Source: Colwellia sp.
GTDB lineage: Bacteria; Pseudomonadota; Gammaproteobacteria; Enterobacterales; Alteromonadaceae
Direction of reading: 5' to 3'
Assembly (NCBI RefSeq): GCF_013214175.1
Contig: NZ_JABSPA010000005.1
Span: 62,001 to 126,000, forward strand
Length of the DNA stretch: 64,000 nucleotides
The notes under the pieces were generated by a model. The model saw only the letters and a list, made by a program, of their open reading frames with translations. It did no database searches and was not told where the DNA came from. The translations under genes were made by a program, and so were the position numbers. Below, in pieces: positions 46,191 to 55,124 of the stretch. Position 1 is the first letter of the stretch; the number at the start of each line of letters is the position of its first letter.

Positions 46191-48512
46191 ATGAAATTAT
46201 CTCTCGTGGCCAGCGCAATAAGTGCTGGTCTTTTATTGTCTGCCACAGTCAGCGCAAATACCGATACTCAAGCAGTTGTTGAGCAAGAACAGCAAATTGA
46301 AAGAATTATTGTCACCGGTCAAAAAATTGCGCGGACTCTGCAAGAAACCACCACCAGTGTCGCTGTTATCACCAGTGAGCAATTTCAACAACAAAATATA
46401 ACTAATTTTAATGATGCTCTTAGCTTTACCGCCAATGCTTACGCAACGCCGTCAAATGGCTTTAGCATTCGTGGCATAAACGGTCAAAATGTTTCTGGTG
46501 GTGGTAATAGCTATTTAGCCAGTGTTTATGTTGATGGCGCGGCGCTACCAAGACAGATGATAATCGGCGGTGGTTTCTCTACTTGGGACGCACAACAAGT
46601 AGAAATTTTACGAGGCCCTCAATCAACACTACAAGGTCGTAATGCTTTAGCCGGTGCGGTAATTTTAAACACCAAAAAGCCCACCGATGAATGGCAAGGT
46701 ATTTATCGCTTACAGGGCGGTGAATACGGTGAAAAAGAAGCTGCGCTCTCTTTTGGTGGCGGTATTATCGAAGACCAACTAGCCTTCCGTTTTAGCGGCG
46801 AGCATAAGGAAATAGATGGCTTTAATACCAATATTACCCGTAACGAGACCAGCGATTTTAATGAAGATGATCTCTATCGGCTAAAAGTTTTACTGACTCC
46901 CGATGCGATACCAGACCTTGAAGTACAACTAAGCTACACCCATGCTAAAAACACCCGTGGCACCTTCGGTGTTTATGAAGCGGAGACTGGCAGCACTTAT
47001 GACCAGCGTTATACCAATAACAATGATAAACAAGAACAGTTTTATGATGCCGACTTGATCACACTAGCGGTTGACTATCAGCTTAATGATGAATGGAGTT
47101 TCACCGCCGTTACCGCCTATTCTGCTGTCAATTCAGGTTATGACTGGGATGGTGATAATACCCCGGCAGATCTAGGCACCCGACTTTATGATGCCGATGT
47201 TGATAGCCTCAGTCAGGAACTACGCTTTAATTTTGATTATGAAAAATTGCAGGGCATTATCGGTGCTTACTACTCCAATGAAGAAATAAACACCGATCTT
47301 TCTGGTACTTCTTATACCAAGTTAGCGAGTGTTGGTTTAGATAGCGGCTTCTTACAAAGAAACTATGGCTTAGATGCTGGTACCGCTGATTTAGTTATGA
47401 GCCAGTACAGTGCTTTTGATCCAGTAAGCTATTTAAATACTTCAACCACAGAAAGTGAAGTAACTAGCTATGCTATTTTCACTGACTTTGTTTATCAAAT
47501 ATCTGAGCAGTGGGATATTTATGCCGGTTTACGCTGGGATCGTGAGCAACAACAAAATGCTGGCAGCGCAAATTTAAGCTTACTAAATGGTCAATTAATG
47601 CCTGATCCCGCTAGTTATCAAGGCACCCCTTATCAAGGCATCATCCCTTTAGTTACCGGCTTAAATGCATACATTCTCGGCACATTGCAACAAGCAAGCA
47701 AGACTAGCCCACTGGTTGATGCTGACTTTAATACCTTATTGCCTAAAATAGGCGCCAGCTATCACTGGACCGAAGACTTAACCACCAGTTTTACTTTTCA
47801 AAAAGGCTACCGTTCCGGTGGTGTTGGCACCAATGATGCGAGAGCAGAGTCATTCCAATACGATGCTGAGTATACCGATAACTATGAGCTATCTTTACGT
47901 TCTAGTTGGTTAGAGGGTGCGTTAATAGCGAATGCCAATATCTTTTATGTTGATTGGCAAGATCAACAAGTAGTGGCACAGTTATCTGAAAATACTTTTG
48001 ATACCGAAACTGGAAATGCCGCTAAGTCAACGGTAAAAGGTTTTGAAGTGGAAGTAAATTATCAGCTTAATAATCAATTGACATTCTATTCAGCACTCGG
48101 TCAGGCGAAGAGTGAATTTACTGACTATATCTTGGAAATACCAGGTGAAGGAAGCATTGACCTATCGGGTCGTAGCTTTGCTAACTCACCTGAATGGACT
48201 GCCACTATAGGCAGTACTTATGTTGCTGATAGTGGCTTCTTTGCTGATGTAAATGCCAATTATGCCAGTGACTCACTAGCAGACGTTAACCCATACGCTC
48301 GAGGTCTAACCGAAGAAGATGCAAACTTTGATTTGCATAATAACAGCCGTACCTTAGTCAACATGCAACTAGGTTATGAATGGCAAAGTGTCGGAGTCTA
48401 TCTAATTGGTAAAAACATTTTTGATGATGAATACATTGCTACCAGACAAACCCACTATATTACCCTAGGTAAACCTCGACAAATTAGTGTCAGTGTTAGA
48501 GGGAGTTTTTAG
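46191..48512 (+). CDS. TonB-dependent receptor, intact tandem copy
   Basis: The 773-residue outer-membrane receptor has a Sec signal (about 1-22, cut after VSA), TonB box IERIIVTGQ (near 36), plug (about 50-165, with FSIRGINGQNVSGGG, VEILRGPQSTLQGRNALAG) and a barrel ending in ISVSVRGSF. The plug class is that of general iron-complex or organic-nutrient receptors, not clearly FhuA-like. It is a paralogue of the pseudogene just upstream. Its neighbours (PepSY operon, Fur boxes) favour iron-complex uptake. It is followed by a clear terminator. Confidence 0.9.
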   Translation: MKLSLVASAISAGLLLSATVSANTDTQAVVEQEQQIERIIVTGQKIARTLQETTTSVAVITSEQFQQQNITNFNDALSFTANAYATPSNGFSIRGINGQNVSGGGNSYLASVYVDGAALPRQMIIGGGFSTWDAQQVEILRGPQSTLQGRNALAGAVILNTKKPTDEWQGIYRLQGGEYGEKEAALSFGGGIIEDQLAFRFSGEHKEIDGFNTNITRNETSDFNEDDLYRLKVLLTPDAIPDLEVQLSYTHAKNTRGTFGVYEAETGSTYDQRYTNNNDKQEQFYDADLITLAVDYQLNDEWSFTAVTAYSAVNSGYDWDGDNTPADLGTRLYDADVDSLSQELRFNFDYEKLQGIIGAYYSNEEINTDLSGTSYTKLASVGLDSGFLQRNYGLDAGTADLVMSQYSAFDPVSYLNTSTTESEVTSYAIFTDFVYQISEQWDIYAGLRWDREQQQNAGSANLSLLNGQLMPDPASYQGTPYQGIIPLVTGLNAYILGTLQQASKTSPLVDADFNTLLPKIGASYHWTEDLTTSFTFQKGYRSGGVGTNDARAESFQYDAEYTDNYELSLRSSWLEGALIANANIFYVDWQDQQVVAQLSENTFDTETGNAAKSTVKGFEVEVNYQLNNQLTFYSALGQAKSEFTDYILEIPGEGSIDLSGRSFANSPEWTATIGSTYVADSGFFADVNANYASDSLADVNPYARGLTEEDANFDLHNNSRTLVNMQLGYEWQSVGVYLIGKNIFDDEYIATRQTHYITLGKPRQISVSVRGSF

Positions 48513-48568
48513 TTAGTTCAAGACAGAGTAGTTAACTTACACTGTCACTAAATTTCACTACATATAAG

Positions 48569-48593
48569 AAAGGAGCCAATTGGCTCCTTTTTT
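48569..48593 (+). terminator. Rho-independent terminator after the second receptor copy
   Basis: AAAGGAGCC pairs with GGCTCCTTTTTT around AATT. The stem shares GGAGCC/GGCTCC with the terminator at 43354-43378. With its A-rich left side it may also serve the convergent PepSY operon. Confidence 0.85.
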
Positions 48594-48660
48594 ATTATTC
48601 ATTACTCTAGAGACTAAAAAATGTTAAAAATCTCTTAGCGACTGAACTTAACGAATGACT

Positions 48661-50313
48661 TTAATTGATGACACTGGCTTTACCTATTGAATTTTCAGTA
48701 AGTTCATCCGTGTTTATTAGCTGCTCATCAATAACAGCTTCTGCGCTACTAAATAACCTTGATGATACTAACCAACAACATAACGCTAAGCTTAACAACA
48801 TGACTTCGACAATAAGTACATCAAAGTGCCCTGCGTTAAACATAACAACAATACCTTGTGACAACATTAACCAATCTAAAACAGGTATCATCGCTAAAGC
48901 CAGTGCGGTAATTTTTAAGAAGATTGCCGCGAACTGCTGTTGCGCTTTAATCAGTAATGAAGCAATCAAGCTAGCCGCTAAACAAGCAAAGAAAATTTGG
49001 CCAATTACATCACTACGACCCAGTAATTCTAATGGCAATAACCTAGCGCACAGAAAACCTACCGCTGTCGCGAAAATAGTGCCAATAAAACCACCTGTGG
49101 TCATTGCCCTAACGAGTTGTAAGCCAAGTTTATTTTGTTTTTCACTACGTAAATTAGCTCTTTTTTGTAACCACATTAAGTTGCCGGTTAAAATGATATA
49201 ACAGGTACCTATACCCAAGACAAAAAACAATATGCGTAGTGAATAACCAGCAAAGTCACCAAAATGCAAGCTAGCAATAACCGCTAAACCACCGCGGATA
49301 TCATTATCATAATTATTTTTGGTCAGATAAAGCTCACGACCCGAGGCAATATGGTACGTCACTTCTTTGCGCGTTGAAAATTGACTTTTATCATCACCAC
49401 GAAAGGTGACCGAGGCACTTTCATCGCCAAAATGGTCGATAGACATACGTATTATATCTACCTCCCCTAGAGATGATTTTGCTGTTAGCAATAACTTATC
49501 TAAACCTTGCACCGGAATGGCAACATTCGTTTCCTCAAGGTGAATATCAACCACACCTGCGGCTTTAAATAACTTAGCTTGATCACCGCCATACAGGGCA
49601 ACCGCATAAGATATTTGGTAAACAATTAATAGGTTAAATACCAAACCTGAAAATGCGTACATAATATGAAATGGTAAACCCATAACGCCTATCAAGTTAT
49701 GGGCATCGAGTAATTTATCTTTTTTACCGTCTTTACGGTATTGAAAGAATTTACTGATGATCTTACGCCAGTGAATGACGACACCACTTAGTAGCGCGAC
49801 AAAAAAGAATAAGGTCACCACACCAACAAAGTACAAACCCACCTCAGGAATATGTAAATTGTAATGCAGTTGATATAAGAAATTTCCCCATTCAAAAGCA
49901 TTGCCATCACCCAGTATTTTACCGTCTGGTGAAATGATCAGGTGTTTATCGATATGATCTTCAACATGCTCGTCTAGATGATCCTCAAGATCATCAGGTA
50001 GATTAGCCTCTGCTACTATTTTTTCTTCAAAATATATATTCGTACTTGGCAGCTCTGCTGTTGGCATCTGCAAAATAAAGTAGCCATGAGTATTCACCTT
50101 ATAATCTTTTGCTACTTGGCTAATAACCGCATCAATGGAAAAAGTTTCAAGCTCTTCACTGCTGACAAAGTAAGGGTCGCGTTCCCAAGAAATAATGTCT
50201 TCACGGAACAAACTCAACGAGCCGGCAAAAAATATAATAAATAATATGGTAGAAATAATTAGGCCAACCCAAGCATGCGCATTGGTTAGCGATTTTAGTG
50301 CATCACGTTTCAT
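48661..50313 (-). CDS. PepSY-associated inner-membrane protein (iron-regulated reductase type)
   Basis: The 550-residue protein has four to seven membrane helices (about 12-32, 155-175, 210-235, 350-370 and further C-terminal helices) and the PepSY-TM motifs VVIHWRKIISKF and LDAHNLIGVMGLPFHIMYA. It has two PepSY-like periplasmic regions, and an acidic, His-rich stretch (DDLEDHLDEHVEDHIDKH) near 110-130 may bind metal. Relatives such as FpvG are inner-membrane reductases that free iron from siderophores. It is the last gene of a Fur-boxed operon with two small membrane proteins, six bases after the preceding gene. Confidence 0.85.
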   Translation of the reverse strand: MKRDALKSLTNAHAWVGLIISTILFIIFFAGSLSLFREDIISWERDPYFVSSEELETFSIDAVISQVAKDYKVNTHGYFILQMPTAELPSTNIYFEEKIVAEANLPDDLEDHLDEHVEDHIDKHLIISPDGKILGDGNAFEWGNFLYQLHYNLHIPEVGLYFVGVVTLFFFVALLSGVVIHWRKIISKFFQYRKDGKKDKLLDAHNLIGVMGLPFHIMYAFSGLVFNLLIVYQISYAVALYGGDQAKLFKAAGVVDIHLEETNVAIPVQGLDKLLLTAKSSLGEVDIIRMSIDHFGDESASVTFRGDDKSQFSTRKEVTYHIASGRELYLTKNNYDNDIRGGLAVIASLHFGDFAGYSLRILFFVLGIGTCYIILTGNLMWLQKRANLRSEKQNKLGLQLVRAMTTGGFIGTIFATAVGFLCARLLPLELLGRSDVIGQIFFACLAASLIASLLIKAQQQFAAIFLKITALALAMIPVLDWLMLSQGIVVMFNAGHFDVLIVEVMLLSLALCCWLVSSRLFSSAEAVIDEQLINTDELTENSIGKASVIN

Positions 50314-50319
50314 CTTTAA

Positions 50320-50574
50320 TTACCGCAGTGAAAGTAGTAGAAGGTTGAGTAAAGCCGAGGGCGTAAGAACCATAGTTAGCTTTAACCAAGCCTTCTTCGC
50401 ACTAGTAAATGAATAAGCCCAGACTTGTATACCTGCCCAAATAGGGAAAGCGCACAAAAGTCCAATTAATAACATGGTATCTTCTTTTATTGGTAACAGC
50501 AGATTCAGATTTAACACCACAGAAACGGATATCAATAAGCCTAATAAAAACCCGGCAAAAGTACGTGACCACAT
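50320..50574 (-). CDS. DUF3649-like small membrane protein
   Basis: The 84-residue protein has two to three helices. It contains LLCAFPIWAGIQVWAYSF, a pattern I associate with DUF3649, a short domain found beside PepSY genes. It is translated between the 112-aa protein and the PepSY protein, its ATG overlapping the previous stop (TGATG). Function is unknown, but a role in the PepSY reductase complex is likely from conserved neighbourhood. Confidence 0.7.
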   Translation of the reverse strand: MWSRTFAGFLLGLLISVSVVLNLNLLLPIKEDTMLLIGLLCAFPIWAGIQVWAYSFTSAKKAWLKLTMVLTPSALLNLLLLSLR

Positions 50575-50912
50575 CAGCTATAGCTCCCAAAATTAAGTCC
50601 TAACCAACTAATAAAAGGTGAAGATAGCGCTAGTAAAAAAATCAAAGCACTACTGAGATGTAAGTAATATTTTTTATAAGCACTTATCAGAGTAACTAAG
50701 GGGAGAAAGCAACAAACCAACGAAAAACCGGTTATTAGTGCCGAAACGGTCGGCAAATGCTGCAATAAAATAACTAACATCAGCAATAGTAGGATTACTA
50801 CGGTAATGCTACTAACTAATTTTGGTAGCGACTTTTTCAAAAAAGTTTGCCGTGAACTGGTACCGTACCAAATAAAGCAGGCCAGCCAGGCGGGAATAAA
50901 ACTTAACAACAT
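50574..50912 (-). CDS. Small membrane protein, first gene of PepSY operon
   Basis: The 112-residue, four-helix protein sits where DUF3325 proteins sit in similar operons, although its sequence is a weak match. Its promoter region carries a Fur-like box. It probably belongs to the same membrane complex as the PepSY protein. No catalytic motif is visible. Confidence 0.6.
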   Translation of the reverse strand: MLLSFIPAWLACFIWYGTSSRQTFLKKSLPKLVSSITVVILLLLMLVILLQHLPTVSALITGFSLVCCFLPLVTLISAYKKYYLHLSSALIFLLALSSPFISWLGLNFGSYS

Positions 50913-50938
50913 AACACTCTCTAAATCACAGCTGCAAA

Positions 50939-50957
50939 CAATAACAATTATTATTTC
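50939..50957 (-). promoter_or_regulatory. Fur-like box of the PepSY operon
   Basis: On the minus strand GAAATAATAATTGTTATTG resembles the Fur consensus, 27 bases upstream of the first gene of the PepSY operon. The rest of the 335-base gap to 51247 holds nothing I recognise. Confidence 0.5.
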
Positions 50958-51247
50958 TATTTATGATAAGGCGAGATAGAGTTTTAAGCAATAGCTGGAC
51001 AAAAGCAAATGATAATTGATAGCATTTATTTAATAATGAATCACCTATCGCACTATATTAATATCGAAATGGAACAACTGACTGCTAGCACTGGTCGAAT
51101 TTACTAACCGCTGTTTTGATATTTACTAAACAATAACTGATTTGACAATAATTGATTACCTATAACAACATAAGTAACTGATTTAATCGCATTATATATA
51201 ATGGCACTATGTTTGCTCTCTACGGCTAACTACTTAAAGGAAATAAA

Positions 51248-51709
51248 ATGAAGCAACTAGAAGACATTAAAATAAATATAAAAATAAAACTCTCTGCATT
51301 ATGGGCAAGCTTAATGTTCATGTTCATTTATGCTGACTTTATTTCGCTGATGATACCGGGCCGAGTTATGGGGTTCAATGATGGAGCTATGGGACTAGGC
51401 ACCACAACACCAATGAAGCTTGTTATCGTCGCAGTGCTAATGTCTGTACCTGCATTAATGGTTTACCTCTCTTTAGGTCAAAGGGCAAAATTTAGTAAGG
51501 TACTCAATATCTTATTTGGCGCTTTTTATGCCATCATCATGACACTAACCGTTTACTCTTCAATTAGTGAGTGGCGGAGCTTCTATATATTGATGGGAGT
51601 TATTGAAATTTTTATTTGTTTGTTCATCGTTTGGAGTGCTTGGAATTGGCCAAAAGCTAATGAGCAGTTGAACTGCCAGAAAAATAACCTTAATACAGAC
51701 CAAGGGTAA
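51248..51709 (+). CDS. DUF6326-like four-helix membrane protein
   Basis: The 153-residue protein begins with a polar segment KQLEDIKINIKIKLSALWASLMFMFIYADF that I associate with DUF6326, followed by helices at about 15-35, 55-75, 85-105 and 113-133. Function is unknown. It is followed after four bases by the DUF4386 gene, so they share a transcript. AAAGGAAATAAA precedes the ATG. Confidence 0.65.
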   Translation: MKQLEDIKINIKIKLSALWASLMFMFIYADFISLMIPGRVMGFNDGAMGLGTTTPMKLVIVAVLMSVPALMVYLSLGQRAKFSKVLNILFGAFYAIIMTLTVYSSISEWRSFYILMGVIEIFICLFIVWSAWNWPKANEQLNCQKNNLNTDQG

Positions 51710-51713
51710 ATTA

Positions 51714-52409
51714 ATGTCAATAAATCAAAATGCTAGACTTGCTGGTTTACTCTACTTGATTGTTGTCCTTACTGGCATTGTGAGTTTGGCTTACGTTCCC
51801 TCTCAACTCATAGTGTGGGATAACCCAGCTTTAACTGTAGAGAATATCAAAACTGCAGAATTTTTATTCCGGGTGGGTATTTTTAGTGGCGTTTTATGTT
51901 ACATCGCCTTCTTAGCATTACCTTTTGCTCTTTTTAAATTATTTGAAAAAACTAACCGTGAAGTTGCCCTTTTTATGGTCATTTTTGCCGTGATTAGTGT
52001 GCCTATTTCTATTTTTAACTTGATTGGAAAATTGGATGTATTAACAGTCATAAATAACACCGCGCTATTAGAGCTATATTCCCCACAACAAATAAGTGCC
52101 CAAGTTATGACAATGTTACGTTCATACAATAATGGCATAACAATAGTTCAAGTTTTTTGGGGATTATGGTTATTTCCTTTCGGCTACTTAGTATTTAAGT
52201 CAGGACTGATACCGAGAGTCTTTGGCATCTTATTAATGTTTGGTTGTATTAGTTATTTGATTCGATTTACCGGAGCAATACTACTGCCAGAGCTAGATAT
52301 TCCTAGTTTTGTCAGATTACCTGCATCAATTGCTGAAATTGGTACATGTTTATGGTTACTTATCATGGGGGCAAAAGATCCGTCAATTGATAAGCTTAAA
52401 TCTGTGTAA
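51714..52409 (+). CDS. DUF4386-family membrane protein
   Basis: The 231-residue protein has six hydrophobic helices and starts NARLAGLLYLIVVLTGIVSLAYVPSQ, the usual start of DUF4386 proteins. Further matches to that group are LFKLFEKTNREVAL and the AEIGTCLWLLIMG end. The function of the family is unknown. It pairs with the DUF6326-like gene. Confidence 0.8.
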   Translation: MSINQNARLAGLLYLIVVLTGIVSLAYVPSQLIVWDNPALTVENIKTAEFLFRVGIFSGVLCYIAFLALPFALFKLFEKTNREVALFMVIFAVISVPISIFNLIGKLDVLTVINNTALLELYSPQQISAQVMTMLRSYNNGITIVQVFWGLWLFPFGYLVFKSGLIPRVFGILLMFGCISYLIRFTGAILLPELDIPSFVRLPASIAEIGTCLWLLIMGAKDPSIDKLKSV

Positions 52410-52433
52410 TCGCGTAGCTTTATATATAAAGTA

Positions 52434-52459
52434 GCAGGACTGGCAATAACCAGTTCTGC
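52434..52459. terminator. Possible terminator hairpin
   Basis: GCAGGACTGG pairs with CCAGTTCTGC (one G-U) around CAATAA, 25 bases after the DUF4386 stop. No T run follows, so terminator use is uncertain. Confidence 0.4.
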
Positions 52460-52613
52460 AACCTAACTTCAAAGTTGGATAGATCTTTACAGAGCGGTTT
52501 TGATCGCTTTAACGTTGAGCTAACTTTAAAGCCAAAATGCAATTAGTATCAAGTTAGTCAAGTGGCTGTTAAAAGTTTGCTACTTTCATTCCGTTTCACC
52601 TGCTCAAGTTTGA

Positions 52614-52870
52614 TTATTGATCTAATGTATCTTTGACTTTATCTACTAGTTTTTCCGCCTTGCTTTCCAATAGCCCAAAACCTTCATTTGAACTTTGGTA
52701 TTCATCAAAGATATCGTTCAGGTAATAGCTGTAGCCTATGAATAATATAAACGCTATCACTAACAATTTAATTGCTTTTTTAAGCAAACTGACAATAAAA
52801 AAATAATTAAAAAAAACAAGCCAACGATATATAAAGGATTACCTTGTAAAAACTCTATGAACGATGCCAC
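52614..52870 (-). pseudogene. Small membrane protein gene with a frameshift in a poly-T tract
   Basis: A GTG at 52870 has an excellent AGGAGAG six bases upstream and reads ASFIEFLQGNPLYIVGLFF before stopping early. Adding one T in the runs of eight or seven Ts (about 52802-52817) restores a frame to a stop at 52614-52616: a helix-rich segment, then KKAIKLLVIAFILFIGYSYYLN and a charged tail ending DKVKDTLDQ. The repaired gene would have 86 codons. Small one- or two-helix proteins of this type occur in related bacteria. A sequencing error or phase variation could also explain it. Confidence 0.5.
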
Positions 52871-53426
52871 TTATACTCTCCTGTCGTTATTATTTTGATT
52901 TAAATTTTATTATTTCAAAGGTGTGGATGTCTATGTAAATCAAACTGTTTTTAACAGCGAGTAAAAATATTGCTACTCGTGGAATTTTTTAATCAAGTAC
53001 ATTTAATTAAATGCATCAGTGATTATTCAACTGAGATAAGTCACATTAAATACCCGCAAGACACTATTAGAGCACTCCACTCCCCTTAAAAGGCTGCTGA
53101 ATACAAATTGCCGCTAAGGACTTCTCCGTGCGCTATATAGTCCTTTAAGTCTGAATACCACCATAATTAACGTGTTCAGATCATGTGCCTGCATCATACG
53201 AATATTGTGCGCTCAACATTTAAATGATTTCCGCATTGCTTTCGATGTTGTAGGTACGCCTTAGCTCAATAACGAATACTCAGGGCTTGCTTAAATAACT
53301 TGAAATATAAAAAATTTACTGTTGAATGAATGGTTTAAAGTCGTAGATAAAATCACTCAGAAAAATGGGAACCTTTATTTTTTTATGTTAATATTTTTTA
53401 AATTTTTAATGTTATCAAGGAATAAG
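52871..53426. other. Intergenic region, no feature recognised
   Basis: This stretch of about 556 bases before the lipoprotein operon contains no supported ORF, RNA or element. It should hold the operon promoter close to its right end. Some segments near 53090-53280 look like decayed coding DNA, but I could not assign it. Confidence 0.4.
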
Positions 53427-54401
53427 ATGAATTATAAAACACTAATGCTAGCTATGTCGGTTAGTCTAATATTCACCGGTTGTGCAACGGTTGAAAAAAA
53501 AGAAATTCACAACACACCAGTTAAATCTCCCGCTATAAGTAAAACAATCACAGCCAGTGCCGATCAAACTAGATATCTAAAAAGAAAAGTTGCTATTGGT
53601 CGTTTCACCAACGAAACAACCTACGGACAAAGCTTTTTTATTGATAACGATAATAACCGTATTGGTAAACAAGCCATGGATATTCTTTCATCAAAATTAT
53701 TTGAAACGGGTAAGTTCATCATGCTTGAGCGTGCTGACTTAAGCAAAATTGAAAAAGAACTCTCTATGTCAGGCAGTTCTGCACTAAATAACGCAGCTGA
53801 TTTTATAATTGTTGGTTCAATTACGGAGTTTGGACGTAAAGAAGTTAGCGATGTAGGCGTTTTCTCACGTGTTAAACGTCAAGAAGCCAATGCAACTGTA
53901 AATATTCGTATTATTGATGTCTCTACAGGTCAAATTATCTACTCAGAAAAAGGTAAAGGCATAGCTTATTCTGAAGCAGGTACTGTACTAGGTGTGGGTG
54001 ACAAAGCCGCTTACGATAGTTCGTTAAATGACAAAGTAATAGATGTTGCTATTACCGATTTAGCCTCAAATATTGTTGAAAATATGTTAGGTAAAGCATG
54101 GCGTTCTTATGTTCTTTCTTATGATGAAGGCAATTTGATAATTTCTGGTGGTAAGTCTCAGAATATTAAACAAGGGGCAATTTTTGAAGTAGTCAAGGCG
54201 GGTAAAAAAGTTAAGAATCCTCAAACAGGTATGTTTATCACCTTACCCGGTAAAACGATTGCTAAAGTTAAAGTGATAAGTTCATATGGCGAATCACCAG
54301 AATCAGAAGTTTCATTTAGCCAAATAATAGAGGGAAACTTGGACACTTATATCAAAGCAAATGATTATAAAGATTTGTTTATTCAAGAAATTATTAAATA
54401 A
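53427..54401 (+). CDS. CsgG/HfaB-family outer-membrane lipoprotein
   Basis: The protein is about 324 residues and starts with a lipoprotein signal SVSLIFTGCATV (lipid-modified Cys near 22). The CsgG-like domain is shown by RKVAIGRFTNETTYG, KLFETGKFIMLERADL, ADFIIVGSITEFG, INIRIIDVSTGQI-like strands and VEKGKGIAYSEA. CsgG forms the curli secretion pore, but many relatives occur in small lipoprotein operons without curli genes, as here. I chose ATG 53427, with AAGG six bases upstream; the frame extends to 53322 but that would bury the signal. It leads a four-gene operon. Confidence 0.85.
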   Translation: MNYKTLMLAMSVSLIFTGCATVEKKEIHNTPVKSPAISKTITASADQTRYLKRKVAIGRFTNETTYGQSFFIDNDNNRIGKQAMDILSSKLFETGKFIMLERADLSKIEKELSMSGSSALNNAADFIIVGSITEFGRKEVSDVGVFSRVKRQEANATVNIRIIDVSTGQIIYSEKGKGIAYSEAGTVLGVGDKAAYDSSLNDKVIDVAITDLASNIVENMLGKAWRSYVLSYDEGNLIISGGKSQNIKQGAIFEVVKAGKKVKNPQTGMFITLPGKTIAKVKVISSYGESPESEVSFSQIIEGNLDTYIKANDYKDLFIQEIIK

Positions 54402-54419
54402 CAACATAAGGACATTAAA

Positions 54420-54737
54420 ATGAATATTATTCGGACATTATTTATATTTTTACTACTGGCTATGACATCAGCTTGTAGTAGTTACAACACTTATAGTTCA
54501 GGTCAAATGACTACAGAACCAGTATCTTATCTTTATTTCACAGGAAATATTACAAACGCTGAAGTTTCTATTGATGGCGCTCCTGCATTTTTGGTAACCA
54601 AAGCAGGCCCTAAACAACAATATAAGGTAACACCAGGTAAGCATACAATTATAGTTACCAAACGAGGTCAGGTAGTTGTTCAGCGTGACGTATTACTCGG
54701 CGATGATCATGAAAAAGAAATAAATATTCCCCAATAA
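54420..54737 (+). CDS. Small lipoprotein with PEGA-like domain
   Basis: The 105-residue protein has a lipoprotein signal (LLLAMTSACSS, Cys near 19) and a single beta-sandwich-like domain: ITNAEVSIDGAPAF, YKVTPGKHTIIVTKRGQVVVQRDVLL. This resembles PEGA-type repeats that attach to surface polymers. In the neisserial form of this operon only three genes are common, so this is an extra component. It lies 18 bases after the CsgG-like gene. Confidence 0.65.
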   Translation: MNIIRTLFIFLLLAMTSACSSYNTYSSGQMTTEPVSYLYFTGNITNAEVSIDGAPAFLVTKAGPKQQYKVTPGKHTIIVTKRGQVVVQRDVLLGDDHEKEINIPQ

Positions 54738-54768
54738 AAATACCAATAACAATAATCATAGGATCAAC

Positions 54769-55119
54769 ATGAAATTAGTATTAACACTTCTGTTATTTAC
54801 CGTAATTCTTAGTGGCTGTAAATCAACACCACCAATGTATATGTATGAAAATTACTCTGAAAGTTTTTATACCCTGAAAAAAGAAAGTGGCCATGAAGCT
54901 GATTCGCAATGGCAGAGCTCATTAGAAAACATTATCAAAAAATCAAATGCTAAAGCGGTAAGAGTTCCACCGGGAATTTATGCAAACTTAGGTTATATTC
55001 AATTAAAATCAAATAATTACCCAAAGGCGATTGAATTTTTTGAACAAGAAAAAAGCATTTATCCTGAATCAAGCAGATTTATGGAAAATTTAATTAAAAA
55101 AGCAAAAGTGAAGGGATAA
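54769..55119 (+). CDS. DUF4810-family lipoprotein
   Basis: The 116-residue protein has a lipoprotein signal (TVILSGCKS, Cys near 17) and the body PPMYMYENYSESFY, VPPGIYANLGYIQLKSNNYPKAIEFFEQEK, where the last part is a TPR-like helix pair. This matches the DUF4810 lipoproteins found between CsgG-like and DUF799 genes. The function is unknown, probably part of the same outer-membrane complex. The stop is five bases before the next gene. Confidence 0.8.
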   Translation: MKLVLTLLLFTVILSGCKSTPPMYMYENYSESFYTLKKESGHEADSQWQSSLENIIKKSNAKAVRVPPGIYANLGYIQLKSNNYPKAIEFFEQEKSIYPESSRFMENLIKKAKVKG

Positions 55120-55124
55120 TCAAA

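Noticed and set aside
48665..49201. 178-aa plus-strand ORF opposite the PepSY gene
   Set aside because: It is the antisense shadow of a well-supported membrane protein and has no protein-family pattern.
53040..53290. Possible decayed transposase or IS remnant
   Set aside because: Translations on both strands gave only short scraps without a recognisable motif or terminal repeats.
53322..53426. Upstream start of the CsgG-like protein at 53322
   Set aside because: It would put 35 residues in front of a clear lipoprotein signal; ATG 53427 has a good ribosome-binding site.
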